Assembly (NCBI GenBank): GCA_938005265.1
Contig: CALLOA010000155.1
Span: 1-47,311 of the forward strand
Reading direction: 5' to 3'
DNA length: 47,311 nucleotides
From: an uncultured Granulosicoccaceae bacterium
GTDB lineage: Bacteria; Pseudomonadota; Gammaproteobacteria; Granulosicoccales; Granulosicoccaceae
Within the stretch, counting starts at the first letter, position 1. Each line of letters starts with the position of its first letter. Positions 15,330 through 23,613 of this stretch are shown in pieces. The notes under the pieces were generated by a model. It did not search any database. It was not told the origin of the DNA and was given only the letters and a program-made list of their open reading frames with translations. A program made the position numbers and the translations under genes.

Positions 15330-15737
15330 ATGAAAATGACGCTAGACAATATTGCACCAAAGCAACGTGCCAGCACTGAAATAGTGGTAGGAACAAGAGA
15401 CACTGCGCATCATGTCGGCAGTGGCAAAATAAAAGTGCTGGCGACACCGGTAATGGTCATGCTTCTAGAAGAGGCGGCGCTTAATGCTGTTGAAGGATTA
15501 CTTCCAGAGGGTTTTCAGTCCGTTGGTACCCGTCTGGATATTAAACACATTGCTGCCACCCCAGTCGGCATGCGCGTAAGCGCCCACGCTGAAGTTATTA
15601 AAGTTACTGGTCGCAAAATTCTTTTTAAAGTCTGGGCGGACGATGAGCGTGAACGTATCGGTGAGGGAGAACACGAGCGCGTAGTGGTAGAGCTGTCAAA
15701 GTTTGACGAGCGGGTTAAACAAAAATTGGTCAACTGA
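15330..15737 (+). CDS. Hotdog-fold thioesterase, FlK-like
   Basis: This 135-residue thioesterase-superfamily protein probably hydrolyses a small acyl-CoA or acts as a house-cleaning acyl-CoA thioesterase. The sequence ATPVMVMLLEEAALNAV on the long hotdog helix and GTRLDIKHIAATPVGMRVSAHAEV resemble fluoroacetyl-CoA thioesterase (FlK) relatives, with Thr, Glu and His in the expected places. The start is ATG 15330 or 15336, with no clear Shine-Dalgarno. Two TCCGGACGA boxes (15230-15238 and 15293-15301) lie upstream. Confidence 0.82.
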   Translation: MKMTLDNIAPKQRASTEIVVGTRDTAHHVGSGKIKVLATPVMVMLLEEAALNAVEGLLPEGFQSVGTRLDIKHIAATPVGMRVSAHAEVIKVTGRKILFKVWADDERERIGEGEHERVVVELSKFDERVKQKLVN

Positions 15738-16391
15738 TATCCAGAAATAACAACCACTTATAATTTTAAAGACTGCCCCAAAATTGTTGAAGTAAATTCT
15801 ATAAAGGAAGTGTCGGCTAATATTATCGTAAGCGGCAGTAAGCAATATGAATATTGGCATACGTACCTTTCTGCGCCAACCCTTCAGTAACATCTTCTTC
15901 AAATCATTTTTGAGTTTAGCAGCGCGAGGTTTTTCGCTAAAAGTAACAGCGGCATCGCTGCCGATGGAGATATGGTCAGCTCTATTGGCGATCTTGCACC
16001 TAAAGGCTCTGAAATAAAAGGCTCTGAACTACGCTATTACTTTTGATGAAACAATCAGTGTCATTCATGCTGAATCGTTTATCGTTTATTTATATAAGGC
16101 TATTGATAAAGATTGTTGTAGCCGCCGCATCAATTAATCGGCTGGGACCGTTAATCACTCTCAAATCAATCCAAAGATGATTAATATAAAGATCGCTTTA
16201 GTTATCAATAGAGAGTACCATGCTCACTTGGAACCAGGTTCCGATCCTCTCTCGAGCCTAATCTCTCGCCAGTTTGTCGGCAGTTCAGTAACTACCACCA
16301 TTTCAATGACTCGTTCAGTGTGACGGGTTGGCTGCGCTCGCACGATCCTGTTGGGTAGTCGACGCTATCTGCAATATCTCAGAGACACCAT
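15738..16391. other. 654-bp intergenic stretch
   Basis: No gene is supported. A 56-codon ORF (15847-16017) has no ribosome site or recognisable motif. A 12-bp direct repeat, AAAGGCTCTGAA, occurs at 16002-16013 and 16017-16028. The rest is AT-rich and probably contains the promoter for the phosphatidyltransferase gene. Confidence 0.5.
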
Positions 16392-17048
16392 ATGACCAGC
16401 AATGAGCCAGCACTGGAAGAAGTGCAGCCTTCGATCCTGTCGTTTGTCAAAGACCTTCCTAATCTGTGTTCACTAGCAGGTCTTGCCTGTACATTATCAG
16501 CCATCTATTTTAGCATCACCGGCGTATTTTATGCCGCCATGATAGGTATGGTTTGGGCAGTTGCATTTGATTGGGCCGATGGGCTTATTGCAAGAAAGAT
16601 GAAGGGCCGTACAGGCAATGATATGCGCTTTGGTGGGCAACTCGATGTGCTCATCGATATCGTTAGTTACGGGGTTACCCCGGCTATTGTGTTGATCAGT
16701 TATGGTCAGTTCGAGCCTATCTATCTGATAGGTGCGTTTATCATGCTCTCAGCGGGTGTGTTGCGCTTGAGTTACTTCTCTATATTCGGGCTTGCAAACG
16801 GCTCAAGATACACAGGCCTTGCCATAGATAATAATAGCCTGGCAATAGTATTTCTTTTTCTGTTTGAAAGTCTTATCGGTCATAGCGCATTTTCTGCGAT
16901 TCTTTATCTTGGCTGCGTTGGACTGGCCGTTTTGAATGTCTCTAACATTAGTACTCCGAAATTATCAGGAAACCCGGTAAACGTCGTTTTACTTGCCCTA
17001 TACACGCTAACGATAAGCGGTATTTATAGCTGGAAATTGTATGGGTAG
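16392..17048 (+). CDS. CDP-alcohol phosphatidyltransferase family protein
   Basis: This 218-residue membrane enzyme should condense a CDP-activated alcohol with a second alcohol to form a phosphodiester lipid. The signature is complete: D60-x2-D63-G64-x2-A67-R68, then G81-x3-D85-x3-D89 (seen as DWADGLIARK and GGQLDVLIDIVSYG). The gap between Arg and Gly is 12 residues rather than the usual 8, so it belongs to a divergent branch. About five to six hydrophobic helices follow or surround the motif. It resembles phosphatidylserine synthase, but its partner 63 bp downstream makes a CDP-polyol, suggesting a different headgroup. Confidence 0.85.
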   Translation: MTSNEPALEEVQPSILSFVKDLPNLCSLAGLACTLSAIYFSITGVFYAAMIGMVWAVAFDWADGLIARKMKGRTGNDMRFGGQLDVLIDIVSYGVTPAIVLISYGQFEPIYLIGAFIMLSAGVLRLSYFSIFGLANGSRYTGLAIDNNSLAIVFLFLFESLIGHSAFSAILYLGCVGLAVLNVSNISTPKLSGNPVNVVLLALYTLTISGIYSWKLYG

Positions 17049-17111
17049 TCGTTATACGTTTTCTTTATGTGCACGTGTCGGTAACAGAATATAATACCAG
17101 GAAATAATAAT

Positions 17112-17588
17112 ATGCTTGTATACACCGTAGGTACGTTCGACATGCTGCATGTGGGTCATCTGGCACTGTTAGAGCAATGCAGTGCCTTGGGCGACGAAGT
17201 TGTTGTAGGAGTTGCAGCAGATGACGTTGTTGCATCCTATAAGGCCAATGTGCCGGTGATACCCTTGAATCAAAGGCTTGAAATGCTGCAAGCACTTAGC
17301 TGTGTTGACAGGGTTCGCCCGTATTATGAGCTTGAATACGTAACGGCCTGCCAGGAGCTAAACGTAGACGTATTTGTCGTTGGTGAAGACTGGGGCAGGA
17401 ACCCGCATAATATTGCGGTGGAATCTTATTTGGTGTCGGAAGGCAAACAGATTAAAAAGGTGCTTTATAACCCGCGCACCTCATCAACCGCTATAAAAAA
17501 GGACGTAATGGCGCAGCGATTCATGCCTAAGCAAAGATCAATGCCTGAGTCAGGTATCCAATGTGCTAAAACTGCTTTTGCGAATTAG
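17112..17588 (+). CDS. Cytidylyltransferase, glycerol-3-phosphate cytidylyltransferase-like
   Basis: This 158-residue nucleotidyltransferase of the TagD/GCT family should use CTP and a phosphoalcohol to make a CDP-alcohol plus PPi. H13-V-G-H16 in VGTFDMLHVGHLALL is the catalytic HxGH. VVGEDWG and RTSSTAIKKD (the RTxGISTT-like motif) complete the active site. AGGA precedes the ATG. It follows the phosphatidyltransferase by 63 bp and probably supplies its CDP substrate. The C-terminal 25 residues beyond the core are unlike standard TagD. The true phosphoalcohol could be glycerol-3-phosphate or another polyol or inositol phosphate. Confidence 0.85.
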   Translation: MLVYTVGTFDMLHVGHLALLEQCSALGDEVVVGVAADDVVASYKANVPVIPLNQRLEMLQALSCVDRVRPYYELEYVTACQELNVDVFVVGEDWGRNPHNIAVESYLVSEGKQIKKVLYNPRTSSTAIKKDVMAQRFMPKQRSMPESGIQCAKTAFAN

Positions 17589-17934
17589 TGTAAAAGCAAT
17601 ATGCTACCTGTTATTCAGCATGCATACTGACATTGAGGTAGCAATCAAAAAAGTTTAGTCCCGTTGATTGTAAGCAATGGTTATGAGCCGCCAGATCTTT
17701 ATCTGGCTGTAAGTGGAATGCCGGCAGGGTAATCAACAAAAGAGCCCTTGTACGCAGCTGCGTCCAGGATGTGATCTCGCTCAAAATGCAGGCATTCGGT
17801 GATCTGGTTCGGTGATCTGGGGTTGTGTCGTGGTTTGTCTCCGTTGTATACGGAGACAAACATGGTCGATTAACGCTGAATGCGCTAGACGCCGTTTTTA
17901 AGTCGCTTACGTTTTGCCTAAGCTTCCAAAAGAA
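17589..17934. other. 346-bp convergent intergenic stretch with small repeats
   Basis: No gene is seen. GCCAGAT and ATCTGGC form a 7-bp stem with a 4-nt loop (17690-17707). TTCGGTGATCTGG is repeated in tandem just before 17821. The strongest structure is the separately listed hairpin at 17834-17860. Confidence 0.5.
17834..17860. terminator. Bidirectional terminator-like hairpin
   Basis: TTTGTCTCCGT (17834-17844) and ACGGAGACAAA (17850-17860) are a perfect 11-bp inverted repeat with the loop TGTAT. T/A-rich ends flank the GC-rich stem. It lies between the convergent cytidylyltransferase and reductase genes, where a shared terminator is expected, although the T-tract is short. Confidence 0.6.
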
Positions 17935-19008
17935 TTATGCAGGCTCAGGTTCCCTGTTTTTCTCCAGCCAGCCATCTACACGATTAACAATGGCATCAAC
18001 CTCCTGATGTTGCATGCCTTTTATACCTGCCAGCGTTTTCACTACTTTGTCTACTCGTTCTATATTCTTAGCACCGGCAGCCAGCGCTCTTGCGGCTGAC
18101 GAAGGTTTTTGCAGGCCTTGAGCGGCTGTTGCGTATTTTTCAAACGGTACAAGATCCGAATCTTTCGCACCATACACTCTGCACAGCTCCCCAACCCACT
18201 CATAGACATCTTTGGATAACGACAGATCACTATGAACTGCATCCTTGATGGATTGCATCTGCTGCTCGCCAACACAACGGTAGTTACCGGCAACTAACAT
18301 AAGCCACTTGGCAAGTGGCACATAAAGGCTTTCGTGTACTTTAAGTTTTACGGGTAGCTCTATGCTTGAATCGCCTGCGTCATAACGAATATTTTCGATA
18401 TCCGTTTGCAGTTGATACAACATTTTTGTATGTTCATCAGAATCAAACCGTGCAACTTTAAAGTTGGTTGGCAGACCGACTTGTAATACGTTAACTGGTT
18501 CATCTGGTGGCCTGAAAGCCTGCGGATCAGGGCTTGCGAGCGTTACCAGCTTCGGGTCGAAAGCGCTCCACACATCTGAATCTGTGAAGGCTGAGCCAAG
18601 GTCTTGTATGGCGACTCCGGGAAGCCTTGCCAGATAGGGCATAGGCGGCATGTTCATAATAGACAGACAGGGCAAGCCTGATTGCGCTACCCGTTGCATT
18701 AGACTTTTTACCCCACTAACAGAGTATTGCGGCTCTTGCATGGCGAGTACGATCAGATCATAAGCACTCGGGTCCGCAGCTGTTGCAGAACAGGCCGAAA
18801 CTTTGCCCGCCAATGTAGTTGAGCGAATTTCAACGGGGTTATCCAGGCCACGTACCGGCAGCCGAATTAGGGTGCCTTCACGATTGATTAGCTGCTCTTC
18901 CTCAGGCAAACACACCATGGTCACATCGTGGCCAGAAAGAGCGAGTTTGGTGGCAAATAAAGAACCGTAAGATGCGCCGAGCATCAGTACATTGATGGGA
19001 GTTGTCAT
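17935..19008 (-). CDS. Ketopantoate reductase-like NAD(P)-binding protein
   Basis: This 357-residue protein has an N-terminal Rossmann domain (INVLMLGASYGSLFATKLALSGHDVTMVC) and YDLIVLAMQEPQYS, as in the ApbA/PanE family. A helical C-terminal domain includes KLKVHESLYVPLAKWLMLVAGNYRC. The nucleotide motif reads GASYGS rather than GAGxxG, and the protein is longer than PanE (about 300). It is therefore probably not the pantothenate enzyme but a related opine- or hydroxy-acid-type dehydrogenase. AAGGA lies 7 nt before ATG 19008. It lies downstream of xylulokinase (119-bp gap) and could be the last gene of the polyol operon. Confidence 0.75.
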   Translation of the reverse strand: MTTPINVLMLGASYGSLFATKLALSGHDVTMVCLPEEEQLINREGTLIRLPVRGLDNPVEIRSTTLAGKVSACSATAADPSAYDLIVLAMQEPQYSVSGVKSLMQRVAQSGLPCLSIMNMPPMPYLARLPGVAIQDLGSAFTDSDVWSAFDPKLVTLASPDPQAFRPPDEPVNVLQVGLPTNFKVARFDSDEHTKMLYQLQTDIENIRYDAGDSSIELPVKLKVHESLYVPLAKWLMLVAGNYRCVGEQQMQSIKDAVHSDLSLSKDVYEWVGELCRVYGAKDSDLVPFEKYATAAQGLQKPSSAARALAAGAKNIERVDKVVKTLAGIKGMQHQEVDAIVNRVDGWLEKNREPEPA

Positions 19009-19127
19009 CGTTGAATCCTTTAAGTTAGTTAACCAAAGCCAAAGGGTGAGACATCATGAATAGCATATGGCTCAGTGCATGCCGGCCCCCGCTCGGGAAC
19101 CCGTCTCACCTTCACCGCTGCTGCCAC

Positions 19128-20597
19128 TTAACAGTGTAAATCGTTTACGAACTCCCGGTATCTCTCAAAGCGGGAGAATAGTGCCTCATGCATGTCATGC
19201 CGAGGCTCAATCACCAGATCTGCGTCAGGCTGCCTGTGTAGAATATCCTTGGCGCTTCCGTACCCTGCGGCTACTTGTGCCAGCCGAGTCGCTCCCAGAC
19301 AGGCAGCCAAGCTGCGGCCCCGTGGCAGCCTCACAGGCTGCTGCAACAGAGTAGCTATCATGGAACTCCACAATGTGTTGTTCGAGCCCCCACCTACCAG
19401 GACAACATCATTTGTTTCAATACCGGCAGCTTGCTGAGCACGTTGGCATTCTTTGAACTGAAAGGAAACACCTTCGAATACCGACCATCCTAACATTGCA
19501 GCATCAGTGGAAAGAGTGACTCCACTAAAAACCCCACGGGCTTCAGGTAGATTGTGCGGTGTTCGAATTCCATTAAGCCAAGGGGCACAGATCGGCGAAT
19601 CAAACGCTTTACCGCTTTCAAAGAGCACATCGATTTTATCACTCAACTGCTTTGTAGAGTTACCAGTTAATTTACGCAACCAGTCAAATGAGGCCGTCGC
19701 ACTCATCACCACCCCCATGGAAAGGAAACAATCCGGTGCCGCATGGTGGCTGGTCAGGAAAGCGTGCTGAGGTAGCGGACTGAACTTGGCATCAACGGTA
19801 CACATCACACCGGAGGTACCAATAGTTATTGCGCAATCACCCGGTTTGGCAACGCCGACACCGAGACTACATGCCATATTATCACCGGCACCAGCAGCAA
19901 CCGGGATTCCGGATGGCAAGTTAAAGCGCTTACTCAAGTCCGCACGCAATTCACCGGCCTTATCCCATGACCATATCACTCGTGGCAGACGATCAACATC
20001 CCATTGCACGGCTCGGCATAGCTCTTCGGACCAGGTACTGCTGGCTACATCCATCAGCATTGTACCCCCAGCATCACTTGGCTCAGTTGCCCGCTCACCT
20101 GTCAGTTTCAAGCGTATATAGTCTTTGGGCAGTAACAGACAATCTGTTTGCTGAAGAATTTCCGGCTCGTGTTTGGCTAACCAAAGCAGCTTGGGTGCAC
20201 CAACGCCCGGGTCAGGTGTACAGTTGGTGCGCATGCCGATATCAGGCACCAACTGAAGCAATTCATCGCATTCAACCACAGACCGGCAATCATTCCATAA
20301 CAATACATGGCGTAACGGCTGGTTATTTTTATCGATATGCACCGGGCCGAGCATCTGGCCCGACAGTCCTATACCACGAACTCTTTGCATGGTGCTTTTG
20401 TCAGCTGCCAATTCATCGAAACAATCACAAACAGCCTCCCACCATTGATCAGGGTGCTGCTCGTTCCAGCCTTCAGCTAAACGAAGTGTCTCTATGGGGC
20501 GATTTGCTGAAGAAACAATTTGATCATCCGCGTCAGCAAGAACAACTTTGATACCCGACGTACCTAGATCTATGCCAGCGAATAAATCACCACTCAT
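19128..20597 (-). CDS. xylB: Xylulokinase, FGGY carbohydrate kinase
   Basis: This 489-residue FGGY kinase should phosphorylate D-xylulose to D-xylulose 5-phosphate with ATP. It begins DLFAGIDLGTSGIKVVLAD, the ATPase phosphate loop, and has SGQMLGPVHID with VLLWNDCR, as in XylB. GAGDNMACSLGVG, AITIGTSGV and VVLVGGGSNNTLW follow in the C-terminal domain. I prefer ATG 20597 with AGGA 10 nt upstream; a GTG two codons earlier is also possible. It starts 15 bp after the SorC-type regulator and probably shares its transcript. It is the common exit to the pentose phosphate pathway for the locus. Confidence 0.92.
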   Translation of the reverse strand: MSGDLFAGIDLGTSGIKVVLADADDQIVSSANRPIETLRLAEGWNEQHPDQWWEAVCDCFDELAADKSTMQRVRGIGLSGQMLGPVHIDKNNQPLRHVLLWNDCRSVVECDELLQLVPDIGMRTNCTPDPGVGAPKLLWLAKHEPEILQQTDCLLLPKDYIRLKLTGERATEPSDAGGTMLMDVASSTWSEELCRAVQWDVDRLPRVIWSWDKAGELRADLSKRFNLPSGIPVAAGAGDNMACSLGVGVAKPGDCAITIGTSGVMCTVDAKFSPLPQHAFLTSHHAAPDCFLSMGVVMSATASFDWLRKLTGNSTKQLSDKIDVLFESGKAFDSPICAPWLNGIRTPHNLPEARGVFSGVTLSTDAAMLGWSVFEGVSFQFKECQRAQQAAGIETNDVVLVGGGSNNTLWSSMIATLLQQPVRLPRGRSLAACLGATRLAQVAAGYGSAKDILHRQPDADLVIEPRHDMHEALFSRFERYREFVNDLHC

Positions 20598-20612
20598 GAG
20601 CACTAAATCCTG

Positions 20613-21572
20613 TTAATCGATCAACGCAACAGCTGTCGCCTGATCAGTAATAAAGGTGTCAACATAATTAAGATTAAGGAATGCTTTGATAATAGGTATT
20701 TTGTGTCCACCACCAGCAGCAAGAATGACATTATCTATATCTGCAAGATCCCCTAAGTTCATACCGACAACGCATCCATTGAGCCGGTGCTTTGCTAATT
20801 TACCTTTCTTGTTCAGATAATATCCTAAAGCGTCCCCCACAGCTCCAGCCTCCAACAACTCCTTCACAGATACGGATGCCGGTATTCCATCACTGATCAT
20901 GTTCGATAACGCCGACATATCACCGAGTGTCATTGCCAGAGAATCAACGGTGCGAATACTATCGATCATCTCACTGAATACTTCCTGCTTCACCAGCGTG
21001 TTACGGCTTTTGGTCGAACTCGCGTACAAAGGAGCCGTAAAATAGCTTTTCCCGGCATTACACAAATTAGCCAACAAGCGCGTACTCTCGATGATATTGA
21101 TATCAGACGAACGGGTTACGCACCCCATTACAGACAATATTTCAAGGTCCGGGCGATTCAACGGGCGCATATGAGTCATGGCGTAATTCAGCGTTGTACC
21201 CCAACCCATACCAAAACGCCTTACCGATGTATCTGCCAGATGAGAACTTAAATACTGGCCCAGATAGCTGCCAATTAATTCCTTGACCGGCTCATTCTTG
21301 TCTGAGACTGGCGCTACATGAGCGTCAGCAAGACCGTATTTGTTCTTTAACTTGTACTCTGCCTCGGCGCAGGGGGAATACGCAGAATTGATATAGACCC
21401 GCACAATACCCCGACTACGGGCCTCGGCAAGAGCCCGGTTAACTCGCAAGCGTGTCACTCCAAATCGATCAGCTGCTTCAGCCTGTGTCAAACCCTCGAT
21501 CTCGCAGGCCCAAGCTACACGAACGAGAAACCTCTCTTCTTCTTTGGCAACAATATTATTTTGATCAGGCAA
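20613..21572 (-). CDS. SorC/DeoR-type sugar-binding transcriptional regulator
   Basis: This 319-residue protein has an N-terminal helix-turn-helix (LTQAEAADRFGVTRLRVNRALAEARSRGIV) and a C-terminal sugar-phosphate-binding domain of the SorC family (GMGWGTTLNYAM, LEILSVMGCVTR, VILAAGGGHKIPIIKAFL). The effector is likely a phosphorylated sugar such as the XylB product. The start is TTG 21572 with GAGG 6 nt before it, and no other in-frame start lies nearby. It is encoded between the permease genes and xylB and presumably controls both arms of the polyol locus. Confidence 0.9.
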   Translation of the reverse strand: MPDQNNIVAKEEERFLVRVAWACEIEGLTQAEAADRFGVTRLRVNRALAEARSRGIVRVYINSAYSPCAEAEYKLKNKYGLADAHVAPVSDKNEPVKELIGSYLGQYLSSHLADTSVRRFGMGWGTTLNYAMTHMRPLNRPDLEILSVMGCVTRSSDINIIESTRLLANLCNAGKSYFTAPLYASSTKSRNTLVKQEVFSEMIDSIRTVDSLAMTLGDMSALSNMISDGIPASVSVKELLEAGAVGDALGYYLNKKGKLAKHRLNGCVVGMNLGDLADIDNVILAAGGGHKIPIIKAFLNLNYVDTFITDQATAVALID

Positions 21573-21678
21573 AGTGAACCTCTTGGAAAGCTAAAGCACC
21601 TGGCAGTTCGGATAGCCAGCTTGAAGACCTATTATCTACACAATAGCGATAGAAATATTGGCAATGCGGGTCACTTTG

Positions 21679-22515
21679 CTACTTTACAGCCCCCATGGTC
21701 AGTCCCCGGACAAGATGCTTTGAAGCAATCAATGCGAAGACGATAACAGGAATTACAATAAGTGTTGAGGTGGCCATGATTTTGCCATAAGGCAAGTTGT
21801 AGCCTTCCATAAAACTAACAGCCATAGCCGGTGCGGTCTTCGCATTGTTGCGGGTCAGCACAAGTGCATACATCAGTTCATTCCACGAAAAGATAAAAGA
21901 GAAAATGGAGCTAACAGCCACACCCGGCACAGCCAGCGGCAAACAAATGGAGCGAAAAATTCGCCACTGGGATGCACCCTCCAACATTGCTGCTTCATTG
22001 AGGTCATATGGAACCGAGCGAAACTGGTCAGTACAGATCCAGATGACAATCGGCAAATTGAAGGTGAGATAAATAAGTATCAGTACCAGGTGGGTATCAA
22101 GCAGGCCGATTTTCCGCACAATCAAAAAAAACGGCAAAGCCAGCACTATGGGTGACACCATGCGATTAGTAATAAACCAGAACCACAAATCCCTTTTTCC
22201 ACGGAATTCAAAGCGTGCCAATGCATAGGCCGCAGGGCAACCCAGCAAAACGGCTAGCAAGGTAGTACTAACTGCGATAATAAGGGAATTGATTAAGGTT
22301 GTGCCAACGCCATCCTTGAGCAGTACTTCGGAATAATTGGCAAGCGTTGGTTCAAAAATCCATACGGGCGGTGACTCAAGCGCCAGGATTTGCGTTTTCA
22401 GGCTGGTAGTTACCATCCAGTAGAATGGAAACACGCAAAATAGTATGACCAGCAGCATCAACAATATTTGTACGCCCATACCACGTGGAGCCGGGCCGGC
22501 CTGAGCATTCCTCAT
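21679..22515 (-). CDS. ABC sugar/polyol transporter permease (MalG-type)
   Basis: This 278-residue inner-membrane permease has six predicted helices. The EAA loop, EAAMLEGASQWRIFRSICLPLAVPG, docks on the ATPase. The N-terminus (ILLMLLVILFCVFPFYWMVTTSLKT) is typical of carbohydrate uptake family 1 MalG-like subunits. Its ATG is 2 bp after the stop of the upstream permease. It forms a heterodimer with that protein. The best fit is a polyol importer of the sorbitol/mannitol/xylitol type, judged from the enzymes nearby. Confidence 0.93.
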   Translation of the reverse strand: MRNAQAGPAPRGMGVQILLMLLVILFCVFPFYWMVTTSLKTQILALESPPVWIFEPTLANYSEVLLKDGVGTTLINSLIIAVSTTLLAVLLGCPAAYALARFEFRGKRDLWFWFITNRMVSPIVLALPFFLIVRKIGLLDTHLVLILIYLTFNLPIVIWICTDQFRSVPYDLNEAAMLEGASQWRIFRSICLPLAVPGVAVSSIFSFIFSWNELMYALVLTRNNAKTAPAMAVSFMEGYNLPYGKIMATSTLIVIPVIVFALIASKHLVRGLTMGAVK

Positions 22516-22517
22516 TG

Positions 22518-23408
22518 TTAGACCTCTTTGTACAAAAGCCTTATATAAAGCTGGCTAAGAATGATGGTTATGATCAACAGTATGATCGCTTGCGCTGATG
22601 CAAGACCCTGATCGAAGCTTCGAAAACCGACTCGCTGGATCATCAGGGATATCAATTCGGTGGATGACCCGGGACCACCACGCGTCATGGTGAATACCAT
22701 ATCAAACAGTTTTAACGTATCGGCAGTTCGCAAGATCAACACAGCAGTTAGCGCAGGAATAAGGAAGGGTAACTGCACGTATCGCAACACCGTAAACCAG
22801 CGTTTGGTTTCCAATTTCGCCGCTTCTTCGATTTCTGACGGCACAGTGGTTAAACCCGCCAGCAAAACCAAGGCTACGAATGGTGTCCATTGCCAGATAT
22901 CCCAGAACGTAATCGCTATAAAGGCATTAGTAGGATCACCAATCCAATTGACAGGGTCAAAACCTACAAAACCAATTAATTGATTCACAACACCATACTT
23001 GAGGTTAAACATCACCTGCCCTAATAAGCCCACAACGGCATAGGTGGTCGCCATAGGTAGTACCAGTGACAGTCGGGTCAGTGTTTTAAGAAAACCTACG
23101 CCAGGTTGATGGAGCAGCAGAGCTATCCCCAAACCAATAGCAAGCTGGATAGGTAGCGAGATAACAAGCAGCAGAAAGGTGCGCCCCAACGCTTCCCAAA
23201 AAACAGAGTCAGTAAGTACGGAGGCGTAATTCTCCATACCTATAAATTTAACTTTCTTGAGCTTGGTCAGATTGAAATAATGCAGAGAAGTCCAAACTGC
23301 ATAAAGCAGTGGCCCAATACCGATGACTAGAAGCGTGACAACCGACGGGCCAAGAAACGCAAGAATTGTCGAGCGCCGGATAGTTCCGGATGAAGCGTTC
23401 ACAGGCAT
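22518..23408 (-). CDS. ABC sugar/polyol transporter permease (MalF/UgpA-type)
   Basis: This 296-residue inner-membrane permease has about six helices. Its EAA motif reads EIEEAAKLETKRWFTVLRYVQLPFL; the usual Gly after EAA-x3 is replaced, with LETKRW in place of xDGAxxW. LFDMVFTMTRGGPGSSTELIS is the conserved late-helix motif of this family. It lies 205 bp downstream of the binding protein gene, with a strong hairpin in the gap, and is followed directly by the partner permease. Confidence 0.93.
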   Translation of the reverse strand: MPVNASSGTIRRSTILAFLGPSVVTLLVIGIGPLLYAVWTSLHYFNLTKLKKVKFIGMENYASVLTDSVFWEALGRTFLLLVISLPIQLAIGLGIALLLHQPGVGFLKTLTRLSLVLPMATTYAVVGLLGQVMFNLKYGVVNQLIGFVGFDPVNWIGDPTNAFIAITFWDIWQWTPFVALVLLAGLTTVPSEIEEAAKLETKRWFTVLRYVQLPFLIPALTAVLILRTADTLKLFDMVFTMTRGGPGSSTELISLMIQRVGFRSFDQGLASAQAIILLIITIILSQLYIRLLYKEV

Positions 23409-23552
23409 AGCGTTTCAGACAATCTTGGAGTCAGATGTTGTGTAACGATCCAGGTAGAGTAAAGAGATACTGCACTGTGTTGTACAGCACCCAACTATAG
23501 CAAACGATCAACATACTCTTTTCAGTGGATGAATAAATAGTAGCAGCACCCT

Positions 23553-23579
23553 GAAATTCAGGGTGCTGCGTATATCAAC
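23553..23579 (-). terminator. 27-bp palindromic hairpin between binding protein and permease genes
   Basis: GCAGCACCCTGAA (23553-23565) and TTCAGGGTGCTGC (23567-23579) pair perfectly over 13 bp around one central base. On the minus strand T-rich sequence follows. Such hairpins after a binding protein gene typically reduce read-through or protect the mRNA end, giving more binding protein than permease. Confidence 0.65.
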
Positions 23580-23613
23580 TCACGATACTGCTCAAAGGTT
23601 ACTTCAAGGGAAG

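Noticed and set aside
15847-16017. 56-codon plus-strand frame in the large intergenic stretch
   Set aside because: No Shine-Dalgarno and no recognisable family; the frame ends in a local direct repeat.
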